In this document: positions 26,401-41,100 of the stretch, one piece after another | Layout: each line of letters starts with the position of its first letter | Position numbering within the stretch: the stretch's first letter is position 1 | Source of the DNA: Dirofilaria immitis | Taxonomy: Eukaryota > Nematoda > Chromadorea > Rhabditida > Onchocercidae | Assembly (NCBI GenBank): GCA_024305405.1 | Contig: JAKNDB010000068.1 | Location: forward strand, 3,162,501 to 3,226,500 | Reading direction: 5' to 3' | Length of the DNA stretch: 64,000 nt | Notes under the pieces: model-generated | Seen by the model: only the letters and a program-made list of their open reading frames with translations | What the model was told of the DNA's origin: nothing | The model's database searches: none | Position numbers and translations under genes: made by a program

Positions 26401-28582
26401 TAAAGAGAGAACTGAAGACAATTATCAAGGCTAAACGCATAAGCATTTAGACACAGAATTAATATTAACTAAAAAATTTCAGTGATAAGTCTATTAAAAA
26501 TTGCATTTTTCTCATCCCTAGCAAAAATGATCTTGTGAGCTAATAAAGTATTAAAATATTCAGTTTGATAATAGCTATGGAATGCCAAAAATAATTTTAT
26601 CAAAAGATGAAACTCACAAGATCAGAAGACTGAGTACATTAGTTTGCAAAGAACAGAAAAAGGAGATGAAAAAGATTCTAACGAGCGTAAAAAACCATAC
26701 AAAATATAAACCCATGAATTCAACAAATATTAAAAAATATCACAAATGAAGAAACCATAGCAATATTATATTCTTTATCCCTACCTTCAATTGTTGACTA
26801 TCTTCAACTTTTAACATATGCACAAAATTAGCTTCGTGTTTAGCATTTGGTCGCTCCAACTTGACTTGGGCATTAGTTTCAGCCAAATGCTTATTCATTG
26901 AGGCATCTGATGTAGTTACAACAGCTCCTGTTTCGGTAATTTCAACCTGGATTTTAAAACTATCTTTAGAATCCATCCCTTGATCATTGAATATTTCAGT
27001 TCTAATTATGTAAAAACTTTAATTACGTAAACAAGTAAATACCGTAGTAGGTTGTCCCAATAACTGAACAGAATATTTTTCGTCAACAGTATTATTACGA
27101 ATTTGATGATTCGACTTCGGATATTCCAATTTAAGTTCTACACCTGAATAAAAGAACATCCTTAAATAATATTTAAATTAATCGCATATTCATTAATTTT
27201 AAATGCATGTTTCCTAAGTTTTTATCAAAATAAATAGGAGTGAAATATTAACCAACTGCATCATCTTTCACTTTTGATTTGGAAGAAACATTCAAACTCG
27301 GATTTGTTATATTAGCCATTGTATTACTGACAGAAGCAGCAGCTTCTGATACTGATAATATCGACACAACTGGGTCAGGATATTCGGATGGCAGGAAATC
27401 AGGACTCAGAGGTAGAATTGGCACCAGAGACAGGTCGTCTAGAACTAAACTTAAAATATTTCGAAAATTTATAAGAAATTTACAATCTGTGACTTATTTT
27501 AATCACGAACAGGACATCACTTTAGTAATTTTAAATATTAAAGAATTGGTAAATGAAAAACAATTTACTCGGTTTCTTTATTGAATAAATCACAACAGTG
27601 AATTCAGCCTTATCTCCTCAAACCAGTTTCTTTCCTAACATTATTATACTAAGCAAAAGAAAAAATTTGAGAAATTTCAGCTTAAGGCAGTTAAGTATTA
27701 AAAAAGATTGACAACTTCAACAATGCACGTTTACTAATATGTGCAGTCAATCATACATTTGCTTAATTATTAAAAAAATATATGTTCTAAACAAATAGAA
27801 TATTTCTCACATACCGTCTCCTTTATTTTTACTGAACGACTCTTCTTCCAAATTCAAAGCTTTATCGAGATCACTAAGGGCTATAACAGCTGCATGATGA
27901 TGTCCCTGTCCTGAACTTTTACAACTTCCTGTACTATTTGATCTTTCAAGAAACCGTGACTTATCTTGACCGTCAGCATTTATTTCCACTATTGCTATCT
28001 AAACAGTAAACGTTGAATGAGTTTTTTTCACACAGAAGAATGACAACTGAAGCAGAAATATAGATTAAGTAATAATCGCCGAAATGAACACATTACTAAA
28101 TAACATACCGTGTTTTTCTCTTCGTCCAAATTACCTCCGCCGTTTGTCGGTAAACTTGGTGCACGTTGCCTTTTGCTGGTAATAAAGATGATGACATGAT
28201 ACCGCCTGTTAAATCATCTGTTTCAATGTTGTTCGAACTTATTTCTGTTGCTGGTGCTAATTCGACAACAGTCGTTACTCCAGCATCTGCTGTTAATTTC
28301 GAAGTGAATGCTGTCGTTTGAGATGGCATCTTCTGCTCGGTGACGGATAAAGATGAATGGCGTTGTTGCTTACTGCTCACACTGCTCGTATCGTACGGTT
28401 GAATCTGCAAAAAAAAATTCCTACGTAAAATCGTTAATAATCTTCAATGTTTGCTAATAAAAAATAGTAAGATAGCCTTGGGCATACTCTGACCTGTGAT
28501 AAACTCTTACGATCTTTCAAAAATTAGCAAACTATTTAACTCTTACTTCACTAGTTGTTGCTACACTACTCAATGTAGCTGT

Positions 28583-28614
<32 letters not shown>

Positions 28615-31346
28615 ATAACGCTTCATCATCACTGGCCACTACTACTTCTGTTGTTATTTGTTCAGCATTTACTTCGCTGATCAATGAACGTATACACTGT
28701 ATTGATCCTGACTGGGCAAAAATGGATGCTGAAATAAAGTTTTGTTTTATAAATTATAAGTTATCAGATAAAAAATTATTCATTTATAAAAATTCTAAAT
28801 GTGGTTTCTAAAAATTTATTCGTCCTTTAACACCTCCTATCATGCGATATAATTTGTCATGCTAGCTTTTCATTTTAGTACTATGATGCACGTTATAATA
28901 CAAAAACGAAAATCTCAGGGAAATAACCATAAAAGATCTAGGAAGTACAAATTGTTACGATACACAAGTGGATCAAAACTTCGTTTCAAGATTTTTTATC
29001 CTCATTAAATTTGTAATATAAAAAATTGCTAAGATATTTCCAATCAAATGAGAGAAGTTCAATTAACCGCCAATATATCGGCAGCACTTGGCCTATTTCC
29101 TGGATCTTTTGTTAAACATTTGGTGACCACGGCCCGAAAATTAGGAGACCATAGCTTGGGGCGTTCTAATGTAGGAGGATCTGCCTTAATGACCTGAAAA
29201 AATGAAAACGATGAAATAATGAGATAGAGACGATTATGAAATCCTACAAATTCTCTTTACAAATCTTATTCACTAAACATTTGTTACTCTTTTTTCTTCC
29301 TTCTCTCCCTCACTTTCTTCTCTCTTTATTTTTTTCCTTTAAACTTTCCTCATCTTCACACTTCAGAAAGAAAAAGAGGAATTAAAACTAACCTTAAAAA
29401 TCACCTTTGCAGGATTCATTTCAGCATAGGGGTTTTTCTTCCGCCATTTCAATGAGGGTTATCCCGAAACTCCAAATATCTGCTAATTTAGTATAATGCT
29501 TTTCAGGAAATGTTTCACATATCATCACTTCCGGAGCCATCCTGTACATGTTAAGAATAAAATTACAGCTGACCAATGTTATTCATCTTTTATTGGAAAT
29601 CTTTTCTTGAAAAATCAACGCCTTTGTTTCGTTTTTTTTTTTTCGCAACGATAAGAATACATTATGAATTAATTACCGAAATAATTAATGAAAACAAAAT
29701 AATTTTCTGGTCAAAATCGTACGTCACGAATAAAAAGGCTAGAAACGAATCGATTAAAACTTGAATATTAGTAATTTAATATCGTGATATTTTTCTAAAA
29801 TTACTAAACTTCAGACCTAACTCGTTGCAAATGAATTATTGATTCCATATGGCTTTTTTACAAGTATGAAAAAATGTTTCTTCTAAAAGGATACTTAACA
29901 TAATTGAAAATAGTAATGCAGGCCTTATATTGCTTCATTTTTGATCTTATTTACTACTTAGATGTCTTGAAATTAGTTCACCAAATATACTGCCTCATTA
30001 TTTTTTTTACAAATACACAATTTAAGAAATACGAATAAAGCATAAAACGTAAAATGAAATATAAACAATAATAATCAGCTTACCAGTATGGTGTTCCAAT
30101 GAATGTCGACCGTACTTCCCGACTATCTTTGCATAGTGCTGACACACCGAAATCGGCTGTAATTAAATTAAGCTAAAACAAAATCAGGTTCTCTACTTCC
30201 AGAAACAGTCTCAAACAATTACAAAATTAGTATTAATCCTTATTTTTGCAAAGAAAAATATAATTTCTCGATTAAACACAAAGTAACTGTTAGGTTATCT
30301 GAATTATTATCTACCGCCAAATATATAGAAAGATATCAACTAATACAAATTTTGCTTTCAGTTCTAATGAAATGTGAAAAAAAGGACATGACTTACCCAA
30401 TTTCACCCTTGCATCACTTGTTAATAGCACATTGCCAGCCTTTAAATCTCGATGGATTACATTTTTACTATGTAGAAAATTCAACGCCTTCAGGATCTCT
30501 TTCATTATGTAGTGAATTTGTTGCTCAGTAAGATGTCGTGATAGCTCCATCATTATACTATCTACTGCACCACCACCACAATATTCCAATAAAAGCTGCA
30601 TTAAAAAAACTTGACAACTTACAAAATTTTACAGATATCCACTATGTAATCCTGTCTCAAATAATAGACATTCAACCACTCGTATATATATATGTATATA
30701 TATTTTATTATAACACGAAATTTACAAAAGGCCTTTTATGATTTTTTCTAGAAACTACTTTCTAGTGAATTTATTATCTTATATTTCAAAAATTTCTACT
30801 ATTTCGATGATTCAAACGAATCCTTGTACTATTGTCATATATGGTAATGGAAATAAATAATTATATTATGAGTTATAAGCAATGAATAATTACCGTAATG
30901 CGATTACCCATTGTGAAAGCATCATAAAGTTCAACAATATTTGGATGTTTACACTGAGTAAGAATTAACACTTCAACCATCACATCTTGGCTTTCATCAT
31001 CTTCCAATTCCATCGCCTATAAAATGATAGCTACATTTTGATCAACTGCAAAAAAATATATGAAAGTACAAAAACAACTCATATTAAACTAACTTTTGCA
31101 GCGGCCACTCTTCCTGGTTCCAATTTCGATCGCGCCTTATAAACGCTTCCAAACGCACCATCACCGATTACTTCATCTAGCATCCAATACTCGCAAACAT
31201 TCGTCTCAATCCGAACAATATCAGGAATGGTCTTAGTTCCAGTACCATAATTTGACTTTTGACCATCACTATTAAAATTCGAGCCAAGAATGAATTTTTG
31301 AGCCGATTCACGATCGGCATGATAAAATGAGCATTTGATGATTTGC
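18423..31346 (-). CDS. gck-4: STE20-family serine/threonine kinase, SLK/LOK (STK10) type
   Basis: A large germinal-centre-kinase-V protein; SLK and LOK phosphorylate ERM proteins and organise the cell cortex. Kinase exons: 31346-31094 (glycine loop [11 protein letters not shown], Lys in AAAK); 31017-30894 ([11 protein letters not shown]); about 30600-30403 ([12 protein letters not shown], catalytic loop [11 protein letters not shown]); about 30170-30085 (DFGVSA, GTPYW); about 29541-29400 ([33 protein letters not shown]); about 29190-29070 ([22 protein letters not shown]). Then comes a long Ser/Thr/Gly-rich linker of many exons (28,740-22,900), including ten consecutive Asp codons. The tail is a PKK-type coiled coil: [10 protein letters not shown] near 22,400, [20 protein letters not shown] (21.4 kb), [19 protein letters not shown] (20.5 kb), [15 protein letters not shown] (19.9 kb), [20 protein letters not shown] (19.7 kb), to a stop at 18423-18425. 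About seven single-base frame breaks interrupt it, nearly all in A/T runs, and conserved sequence continues in the shifted frame each time. The true first coding exon upstream of 31346 is not identified. Orthology to C. elegans gck-4 is inferred from domain order. Confidence 0.9.
23404..23438. repeat. (TA)n microsatellite, about 17 units
   Basis: An uninterrupted run of alternating t and a lies in a gck-4 intron. Similar shorter (TA)n runs are at about 1436-1455 and 46,559-46,577. Confidence 0.95.
28587..28616 (-). repeat. Coding trinucleotide repeat: ten GAT (Asp) codons in the gck-4 linker
   Basis: On the plus strand this is a run of cat triplets; on the minus strand it encodes ten aspartates following ASDDEALY in the exon after the kinase domain. 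Acidic runs occur in SLK-type linkers, but a perfect single-codon array like this is prone to length polymorphism. Confidence 0.95.
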
Positions 31347-34300
31347 CTGAAAAAGACGTAAATATAATGATTCATTGCTTCACTTTATGACACATAAAAT
31401 ACGGAAGAAAAACATCACTTGTATGCTTATGTCTCATTTTCAGCACAAATAAAATGCCGAAATATTCAAGATTTATATAATATTAATTTTAATAGATAAT
31501 CCTAATATCATTAACTGACTCGGCTAATATTTATGAACAGTCCTAGAAGAAATTAAGGAAAAGATTTAAAAAATGCAGAAATATCAAATCAAGAAATATA
31601 AATCTAATATTGATAGAATAGTCCCTTAAAATTAGAGCAATAGCTAACTAAGCAAGTAAATAAACTGATGCAAGTTCTAAATCTTCAAAATGACGTCAAA
31701 AAAATAAAAATGAAAAAAAAACAGTCGATGGATGAAACGCTTTAACAAAGAGAAAAATAATAGTAAAAGTTTTTTTCACTTTTTTTTTATCATTTCAGCT
31801 AATCAAATGGATGAATGGACTGAAATATGAAATAACAGTCATAGGATATTCATTCAGCGATAAGGAATTTCATCATTGTATGATACTTATTTCATCTTTT
31901 AATAGAATATTAGAAGTATTAAGTAATTCTAATATTTACAGATATTTTGCATAATGTTAGGATCGGGATGACTAGTTTTATGGGGTATTATTACAAAACT
32001 ATATATTTTGAATAATTTACCAATTTCGATCTCTCGAGAGGCATCTATTATAATAAGAAAAAGATAATAACAAAAGAAGTAATTATATTTTTTGAAATAT
32101 TTTAAAGTTTACAATGTTTTTATAGCAAACATTTATATCCAAATGATTAAAATAAAAAACATTAATATTATTTAATATATAGAATAAACAAATTCATATT
32201 ACATAAGTACATAATTTACACATATATTAGCTCTAAATAAATTTAAAAATAAAAACAATGCTTTCTATAAGACAATTTAAATATTAATCGATTGTTGTAT
32301 TCTTTCTGAAGTAATATATAATAAAGTATTTAGGACTTTTCGTATTTTCAAATCATAAATTTTGTTGATAACAGAAAATTTTTTCATCATTCATTTAACT
32401 ATACTTAATTCATACAATGATAATATAAATTAACAGGAGGTGCATTTAAATGAAAATACTTTTTATCGCCCTAACTTCAAGAAAAATTATTAAAGTAATA
32501 TAAGTACAATTAAGTATAACAAATATATGAAAATGCTTGCAATCAACATAACTTAATTTTGCTTTTCATATTAATTTTGAAGTAATTTGATATGAATCAA
32601 AGTCCAACAGATTGGTGCAAAAATGTATTAAATATTAAATTGAAAATTGAGAATGTCCTTTGCCAATTTAAATGAATCATATAAGCTTTCTTTTCTTAGC
32701 GACTATTTTACAGATATCAATTTCAGAAGAATAAGATGCTATGAAAAATTATCATTATAATTTAGAAAAGTTAACTTGATATATTACTAATATAGAATAT
32801 GATTAAAATATTCATTATTTATAGAGAATATAAATTTAACTAGGAGAATGTAAAAAAATTAATCATAAATAGCAATGAAATATATGTTTTCTAAATATTT
32901 AAATTACTGTTGTACTATTTACAACTGTCAATTGTTTACAAATCTCAAATTTGGATTTATTCCTTCAAACTTTTTTTTTTTAAAATTATAATAACAATTC
33001 TTCATGGCAATTTATTCTCTTGAAAAAATGATCATGATTGTCTTTAAGATACTTGCTAACAAAAAGGAAAAAATGATTTTAGCAGATCATTTAAATCAAT
33101 GGAAGATATTTCAAATTGAATTTAGTACACCATCTGAATCATTCTATTGAACTTTGATTCATATCAAATCACTTTCTCTCATTTCATCTTTCAATTTTTA
33201 TTGTAATAAAGCAAAGAATAAATAAAGTACTTACTACTACAAACGAAAAATTGTAGAAAAAAAATCGCAATCTTTTTCATTAAAAAATAACGCAAAGAAA
33301 AATAAAACACAAAAATTCCATCGGTAAATTTATGGCATTTAATTTTTATTCAAAAATATTAGAAAAATTTTTATCAAAGAAATACTTACATCTTTTCTTT
33401 TATACATAGAAATTTATGCTCTTTATCAGACTATTTTTGCACAATTTTAAAAGAGAAAAAAAGAAAAAAGAGAAGCCATATATGAAGCAAAAGAAAAAGA
33501 AATTTTTCTAAATACGAGAATTAAGTTTACATTTCTATTCTAACAATATTTTTTATTATACACTTTGAACTATGATCTGTAAATGATTAAATTTGATAAA
33601 ATAAAATATACGATGAGAAATATAATGAAATCAATCATCATATATTATATCAGTTTGTAGCAAATGAAATCTTTGTCTCGAAATCGTTTTTTCCTTTCAA
33701 ATTATGGATTTTGAAAGAAATCATTATAAAGAAAAAAGAAAAGAAAAATTAAGAATTTAATTTCAAGACTATTATTAGAACAGTAATAGCTAAGTTAAGA
33801 ATTACTTGTTGAAGATATAAAATAACAAAATATATTATATTATACAGAATGACTGAACAGAAGTAGCTCAAAACAAAATATCCTGAAGAATGAACACCTT
33901 GAAATAAAGTATTGATATTACCTGTACAAACATATTATAAGAGGATATTAAAATTACTTGTACATATATACTATAATCTTGTTTTAAGATTATAAAATGA
34001 TTCATTCTAACATCAATAAAGAAGGGCAATCACATAAAAATCGTTAATAACAATAGAGAAACAAGGGTTATGACAGGTCATCTGGAAAATTCAGGTTAAC
34101 ATAAAATGACAGAAATGCATGCCTACTAATTGGTACAGTAAAAGAAATAAAATCAGAAACCTTAAATGTCAGGAGGATATTTCGTCTCAAATATCGTCTT
34201 AAATTTCTTTTTGATTTATTAGAGAAAATAATACAATAAATTTTGTATAAAAGCAAATTATGGAATTTCCATATAGAAAGCGTTAAGTTGACAAATATTT

Positions 34301-34562
34301 AGAGCATGAAAGATGATTGAAAGAATATATGAAAAAACGGTTCGAAATGGAGTATAAGGACAACAAGTATGTCATGATTTGAACTATAGAATATATAGGA
34401 CAAGTATGTCTCAATGGTCGCTTCTAATCGCAATGATATTTGAGAATATTTAAAATAAAATCGCACATAAAATAATTTGACGGCTCAAAAATTCTTAATA
34501 AATCATTTTAAGTAAACTATTTCGAGAAAACTTTTGAAATTCGAACCATTATACTAACTCAC

Positions 34563-34596
34563 GCAAACCTCTACCATCATTCCACTGATTCATCAT
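34563..34596 (-). other. Candidate 5' exon of gck-4 (weak)
   Basis: On the minus strand a short ATG-ATG segment reads MMNQWNDGRGL and ends at a consensus splice donor gtgagt (34562-34557). It lies in a locally less A/T-rich patch (34,560-34,690) upstream of the kinase exon, which itself lacks a convincing start. Its phase does not fit directly onto the exon at 31346, so an extra exon, a base error or a non-coding leader would be needed. Confidence 0.25.
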
Positions 34597-35192
34597 ACTT
34601 TGAAGGTTGGGTCTTGCTTTGTCTCACATTTACGGACGGGCCAATGTCGTTAAAGCCGTATCATTAATGTTTACGTAATGTTATGTCACTTCTTACATTT
34701 CATCCTTGTGATACTACAAATTTAATTTAAATCATCGATTTTAGTCTTTAAATACAGTAAGTTAAAAGGTCATATATTTGAAGAAAAGATTAGCCTACGA
34801 TACTTAGCCCGAACCTGTTTTTATCATTTGCTACGTAATAATTAAGTTACTGGGAATTAGAAGTTATCAATTGTTCAATTATTTCAGTGTAACTACTATC
34901 AATTGCTCAATTAAGTTTCAGATCTAGTAATTTATATGATCAGCTTATAATTGAAATTATTAATTATGTAGCATCTTGAAATTTTAATCATTCTTTTATT
35001 GCTACTTGTTTCATTGATAATATTAACTAACGGGGGTTAGGTTAAAGGTTAATTTTTACATGAAATTGCAAATTCAATGGCATTAAGTTATTTAATTAAT
35101 AATTATAAAATTGAATAGACATATACATAAAAAAGGTTTATTTTGCATTGAATTCACACCTTAAGTTTTTGCATGTGATATTTTCATTTATA

Positions 35193-35194
35193 GA
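35193..35194 (+). promoter_or_regulatory. Splice acceptor one base before the LRRFIP ATG, candidate spliced-leader site
   Basis: The sequence ttttcatttatag ends one base before ATG 35195. In nematodes an acceptor this close to the start codon often receives a trans-spliced leader. An ordinary intron after a 5' untranslated exon would look the same. Confidence 0.5.
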
Positions 35195-38100
35195 ATGAAT
35201 GTTAACTACGGTGGAGGTAGGAGACGTGCAATAAGTCGACAAACTGCCGAAGAACAAGTACTTGACCGAATTTCTCGAAATGTAAGCGTCTCTTGAATTG
35301 TAAACTCGACCATAAATATCGTGCCATTACGCCGAAATTGATGAACTAAAGGAAAGAGTTAATTTAAAATGAAAAATTTAAATTTCTAGTGGAGTCAGCA
35401 TTTATTATGTAAATTTCTCAATGATTTTTATAGAAATTTTAAACTACTTTCCTTTCCTTTAGTTCGTCAATCTTTTATTCATTTTTATTTTTATTGATAT
35501 ATTTAGAATAAAATTCGGTTAATTTTTTTTAATAGAGACAGTCTAACTGTTCGAATTTTTCTAACCTACAAACTATACATGGATAAAGCAGCATTATGGA
35601 TATAATGACTTATCAATATTTAACTCAGAGATTAATCAGGGATAAAAACATATGAATTCCTGCAAATTAGTGATTTTTTAGAGAATTTATCTAAGAAATT
35701 ATATATGTGATATAAATCTTACAAGAAATTATCTATTTTCATAGGCAGAAGAACGATTAACTCGTAAAGGCAGGCGCGTGAAGAAGCACGACAGATACGA
35801 TTAGAGCAACTTGAAAAACAGTACCGAGAGGTAACACCATTTTCTACTCATTATTACTATTTATTTTACCCTACATATTTATACATATTTATGAATATCA
35901 TTATCACTATTATGATTATCATTATTATTGTCATTATTGCTATTTTAATACTATTTTATTTATTTTCATCATTACCATTAATATTATTATTATATTTTCT
36001 TATTATGTATAAAATGAAAGGTAAAAAGTTGATTAGAAGATAAATTGGTGAAGTTTATATTAATAATTTGAATTTTCCCAATGTTTCTGAAAAAAAATTG
36101 TCATTTCGATATTTTATAAAATAGCATAAGTAATAACTGTCTGGATAGATGCTATTCATTAAGATAAATAATGATAAAGAAAAGCGACGATGTTGTTAAC
36201 TTTATGGAAAACAATAAAATAAGTTAATTGCAAGGGAATAATTTAAGAATAGAAAAATCTTGAAAACGATCAAAAACTAGTGAAGAGGCTATTCTTTTTA
36301 TCAGACTGCTTACCTGTCTTATTCCAAAGCAGTTATTGTAATACCATCTTTCGTATAAAAGAAAATAAACAATGGAAAAAGGGACGGTTAATTCTTCATC
36401 GTTAAATTTTTATATTTGGATGCATTTTATATTAAAAAAAAATGTTAATACTTTTTATTGTTTTCGTTTCTTAAACATTCCGTCCCTCCATAACAATAAT
36501 TCTTTCCGAAATTGATTCCTGAATATTTGCTTAAAGCGGGAAATAATAGGAAAAAGAATGAATAAGCTAATAGTTTATAGTGATATGACAGCGGTTCATA
36601 TTACTGCTTTATTCGTTTCTGAGATTTCTCAAAATAAGCATATTTGATAGAGACATTTTATCTGTTGTATTTGTTAATGTTGCGGTGGGTTAATTACAGT
36701 CATTCGCAATCTTAAAAGTTTCAAGAAAAAATGCCTAATTTTTAGCACCGTTATGGTAAGGAATACTTGATAAATTTGTCATAATTTCCATTTAATTTGG
36801 CGGTCATATATTTCGTTCTATGCTAACACTTGTTCATTCGAGAGCAAGATTTTTATTTATCAAATTACCATTTTCATTGATTTTTAAGTGTTACTTGAGT
36901 AAAAAATATTATGCAAGAAGCTATTATCTCAAATATCGCGATACTTAGAATTTATTTTGTCAGAACTTCTTAAGTCAATTTTATAATCATAATATCTATT
37001 CAAAAATAAGAAGTACCAAATAAAGTCAAATACCTGAACAGTTTTTGAGATGGAAGAGACAATAGTAACAACTGAAAATTTTTATCAGCTGATTCGCTAC
37101 TTCTATTTTTAATATTCATTTTGCAGGCCGAAACAGATGATTACAAAGGAAATGAAGAAGGCGTTGTAAGTTGTTTTCTTTTTTCCTGTATTTCAAAGAT
37201 TCTTATTAGATTACTTTTTCTGCTAACTTCTAGTTTAGTGCTTTGCGATTTATCCTGATTTACGTTCGATGAGTCCTTGTGATACTGTTAAGCTTAATAT
37301 AATATTAATCATTCCTGTTCTTCAACGTCCTTTTCTTAACATTATCAGTTACAAATCAGTTGTTTTCTTGTTAAATGTCAATTTTATATGTATCAATAGT
37401 TTTTAATTTATTAATTATATGTCAATATATTTTTCTGTTATGTTGAAATGAAATTACTAGTTTGGGAAGTTTCAACCTCCGAAGTATGACTTATTTTGTT
37501 TTCTAATAATTGTGATTATACGTGAAGCTCTTTTAAGTTTATTTTTGCTTTTACCTGTTTATTTATTTAGCAGAAGTTGAGAAAAAATTTTGAGAGAAAT
37601 AATTTTTCTTTAACCATAAGAATATTCAGTTTTATTTCCATGTTACTGAAAAACTTATGGTTCCTGGACAACTAGCATTAGTTTATTTTTCAGCTACATG
37701 ACATATTTTCATACTAGGCTTTTATTTTTTTATTCTTTAATCCATTTTATAATGTAATTTACTTTTGTTACTTATATTTGCCATGCAAGTCCCATTTATT
37801 GTTTATATATATTATTTTATTCGATATTTCTGTTAGGACCATTTGAATATTACCGTATATTTTGAGTTTTGTTTCAGTTCATTTATTTAGTAGTTTAGAA
37901 CTCAACAGTAATTAATAGAACTGGATTAAAAGGAATAATTTAAACCTATAATGAAGGATGTCTTTGAGATAACCCATACACGGTTGGGTCAGATTTTTCC
38001 CTTACCATAATTCAAGGCATTATACGAGATTAACATTATGAAGATCTTATCAATAAGGTTCACTTTTGACTCCTTTTATCCTTATGTACTTTGTATTTGC

Positions 38101-41100
38101 TTAGTTTTCTGTTATTTTATTTATTACTAATGCATGTATGTGTTTGGCACGATTTAGAAAGACAGCATTCCGACAACATCAACATCTCGAGGCACTACAC
38201 CATCCAGAGATAGAAAGGAATCGGAACGAGCACTTTTGAAGGTTTTTATTTTATTTTTTCTTTTCTGTAATACCAAATTTGCAAATTAATTTACCAACTA
38301 ACCTCCGTTTCCTGCATGCTATAGCATGAATTTTTAATTAATTATGACTGAAATTAAAAACAAAATTGATCATATTATTTTGAGATTTCCATGTAATTGA
38401 ATATTTTAAGGAGAAAGTAAGCGAATTGCAAAACAAATTTCAACGGGCTATGTTCATGTATTCTCAACTAGATAACGAGAAATCAGCCTTGTTGTATGAA
38501 ATTGATTTATTGAAAGATGATATGGAAGAAAAGGAGCAACTCTTATCACAAGCCAATCGGGAATCTCGAGATCTAACTAGTGTTAGTTTCTTTTTCCTTA
38601 TTCGGTTTAGATTCTCTAATATTACTTATTTTATTTGGCTTAACAATCATTTCTTATTAAAGTTAATGAAATAATTTCGTTTGACGAATGATTGAACTAA
38701 TACGTGAGGTATGAGCAACAAACTTCCTTAGTTCCTATAATATTTTAAAAGATTGTTTGCAAGTTTATTGCGATAGATTTATACACATGGACATAGAAAT
38801 ATTGAGTGTTTGATCTGCATGCCGAAATTCAAATCGTTAAAAATAAAGAAAAAATCAGTTCCAGTATATTTCAAAGCTTTAAACTCATTTTAATGAGTGA
38901 ACTAATATCAAATAATTCAGGAAGTAAAACTGTTAAATCGTACAATTGATGGTCTAAACGCTCAACATGAAACGTTACGATGCGAAATTGCGCAACGTGA
39001 CCAAATTATACAGGTAATTTATAATTACATAGGTAACTGTGTTTTGAGATTACATTCAAAATAATTGGTTATAAACTGTATTAAAGTTTCAAGTCACATC
39101 CTGTTACACTTTGAGCTTATGAGTCAATAAATTATTATTTATCCATTATTTTTAGAAGGTAAACGAAAAATGGAGCAGAGAATTTTTAGAGACCAATTTA
39201 AATATGAATTGTCCGCGATTCGATTTTGCAGAATTTTTGAAGTAATTTCTGTTCCCGGACCATACTTATTTTTGTTTCTGAATTAATTGAAATTAGTTAC
39301 TTTTTTTTTCCAGGATAACGGGTTAGTTTTAGCCGAGCGAGAAAAATCTGACAGTGGATTGACGAATGGCATAGATAAAATGTAAGCTATATTTCTTGGA
39401 TTTCATCTATATATTTTGAAATCTGAGGTGTATTAACTTTTTACAAATTTCTCATTACGAATTTAATTCATAAGCTAAGTGGAGTCGTTATACAATAGAT
39501 CTGCTTTGTTTTCGCTGATCATAAAATCGATGAAATCATTTATTTATACTACTGACGATTTAATTTTTAAATTTACTCAATTCCTGCATTAAAATGATTT
39601 TGACTTCGGTTTCATTAGTTACTTTTTTATTTTTTTACATTGAATAGTTATCATTCAAGAGTTCACTATACCCACCATTTATCAGATGGTAATCATAATC
39701 ATATAAATTTTTAGTATACATTCATTAATTCATTCTTTAGAGGAGGTCTCTTTATGTAGAGGATGACTAAAGTTTTAGAAGATTTTGAGAAAATTAGTTG
39801 AGAAGAATGCTTAAAAATCTAAGAAATCGAAAAACTCTGTTTATTCGAATATTCCTAACCGCAAGTTAAAGGATATGGCATCTTTTCTATTGAAATAGTA
39901 TTCATTCAATTTGAGTTTTTATAATAAATGTCAAGTATGAGGAATAAAAACTTGCCGGATGAAAATATAAGGAATAAAGAAAACTTCATTTTTACATTAT
40001 TTAGATTTATGCACTTGTTCTTTTTCGCTTCGAGAGCTTCATAAAGAAAAAAAAGATAATAAGCGAATAGGTTTGATATCAACTTGTACTTTTTGATTTT
40101 TTAGATCAAAAGGCATTTGTTTTTTGGATTAAGATTTTCAAAGCCTTCTTTCTTAATGTTGGGACTATAGGAAAAGATGTTTAGAACTTTCTTAATGTTG
40201 GGACTATAGGAAAAGATGTTTAGAAGCACTACTGAGCTATTTGTTGATAGAAATTTATATGGTTTCTTCCATACAGCGTTATAAGAGATAATGAAATCGA
40301 CTTATTCTATGATAATGTATTTGACAACCTTTGAATACGTTACTATACGATGTATTATCAATTTAAAATTTTTCGGTACTCTGCATAAATTGTAGAAGGA
40401 ATATCCTTTAATTATGTTGAAGATAGCGATTCAAATTTTGGATCTATTTTTCATTATCATTAGGAGTTAAATGATTTTGTATTGCGAGAGGTTAGGGCAG
40501 CTTAAATTGTTGATTTAAATATCCATTATAAGTATTTGATTTAAATATCCATTATAGGTACAATATGCATTATAGATGTTTGAATCAAGAGATTTCATGT
40601 TTAATGAGACGAAAATTTATTTAAAAATTTTGCATTCCTGGACTTGATCTTTGATTATAAAAAACTGTTTTGTAGTTCGGTGAAAAACGATTTACTGTTC
40701 TTCAATTCATCGATATCTTACTGCTAATTAATCTGCAATCTTTTTTCTAGTATTGTAGTTTCTACGAACTTTGAAAGCCGGAAGTTTTTTCTTTTTTTTC
40801 AAAATCTTTTTATGAACTTAGTTCATAACCAGAATAGGCAACCAAGAGGTGTTTTTTGATTTTTTTATTGTTCTGCACGTTATTCATTTCGATTAAGATT
40901 TCACTATAAAGCTATTATGTTTCAGCCGAGCAACTCCACTAATATTTTCTCAATCAACAATAGCACTTGTTGAAAAAGCGATACCTGGCTCTTCTTCAAT
41001 AGATGAAAAAGTTAAAAGATTGGTTGACATGGTAAGTTTTCATATGAAATCTTTTTGCAACAGAATCAGAATAAGATGAAATAGTTAAAAATGTGCAATA

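Larger units (their letters stand above)
31347..35194. other. Intergenic region between divergent gck-4 and LRRFIP genes
   Basis: About 3.8 kb, mostly very A/T-rich with no conserved exon. It must contain the promoter of the LRRFIP gene and the 5' end of gck-4. The only candidate coding bit I see is at 34,563-34,596 on the minus strand (listed separately). Confidence 0.5.

Noticed and set aside
27279..27584. Plus-strand ORF of 101 codons with a leader-like start
   Set aside because: It is antisense to a gck-4 linker exon (27,440-27,251, minus), which has good splice borders and joins in phase with the next exon.
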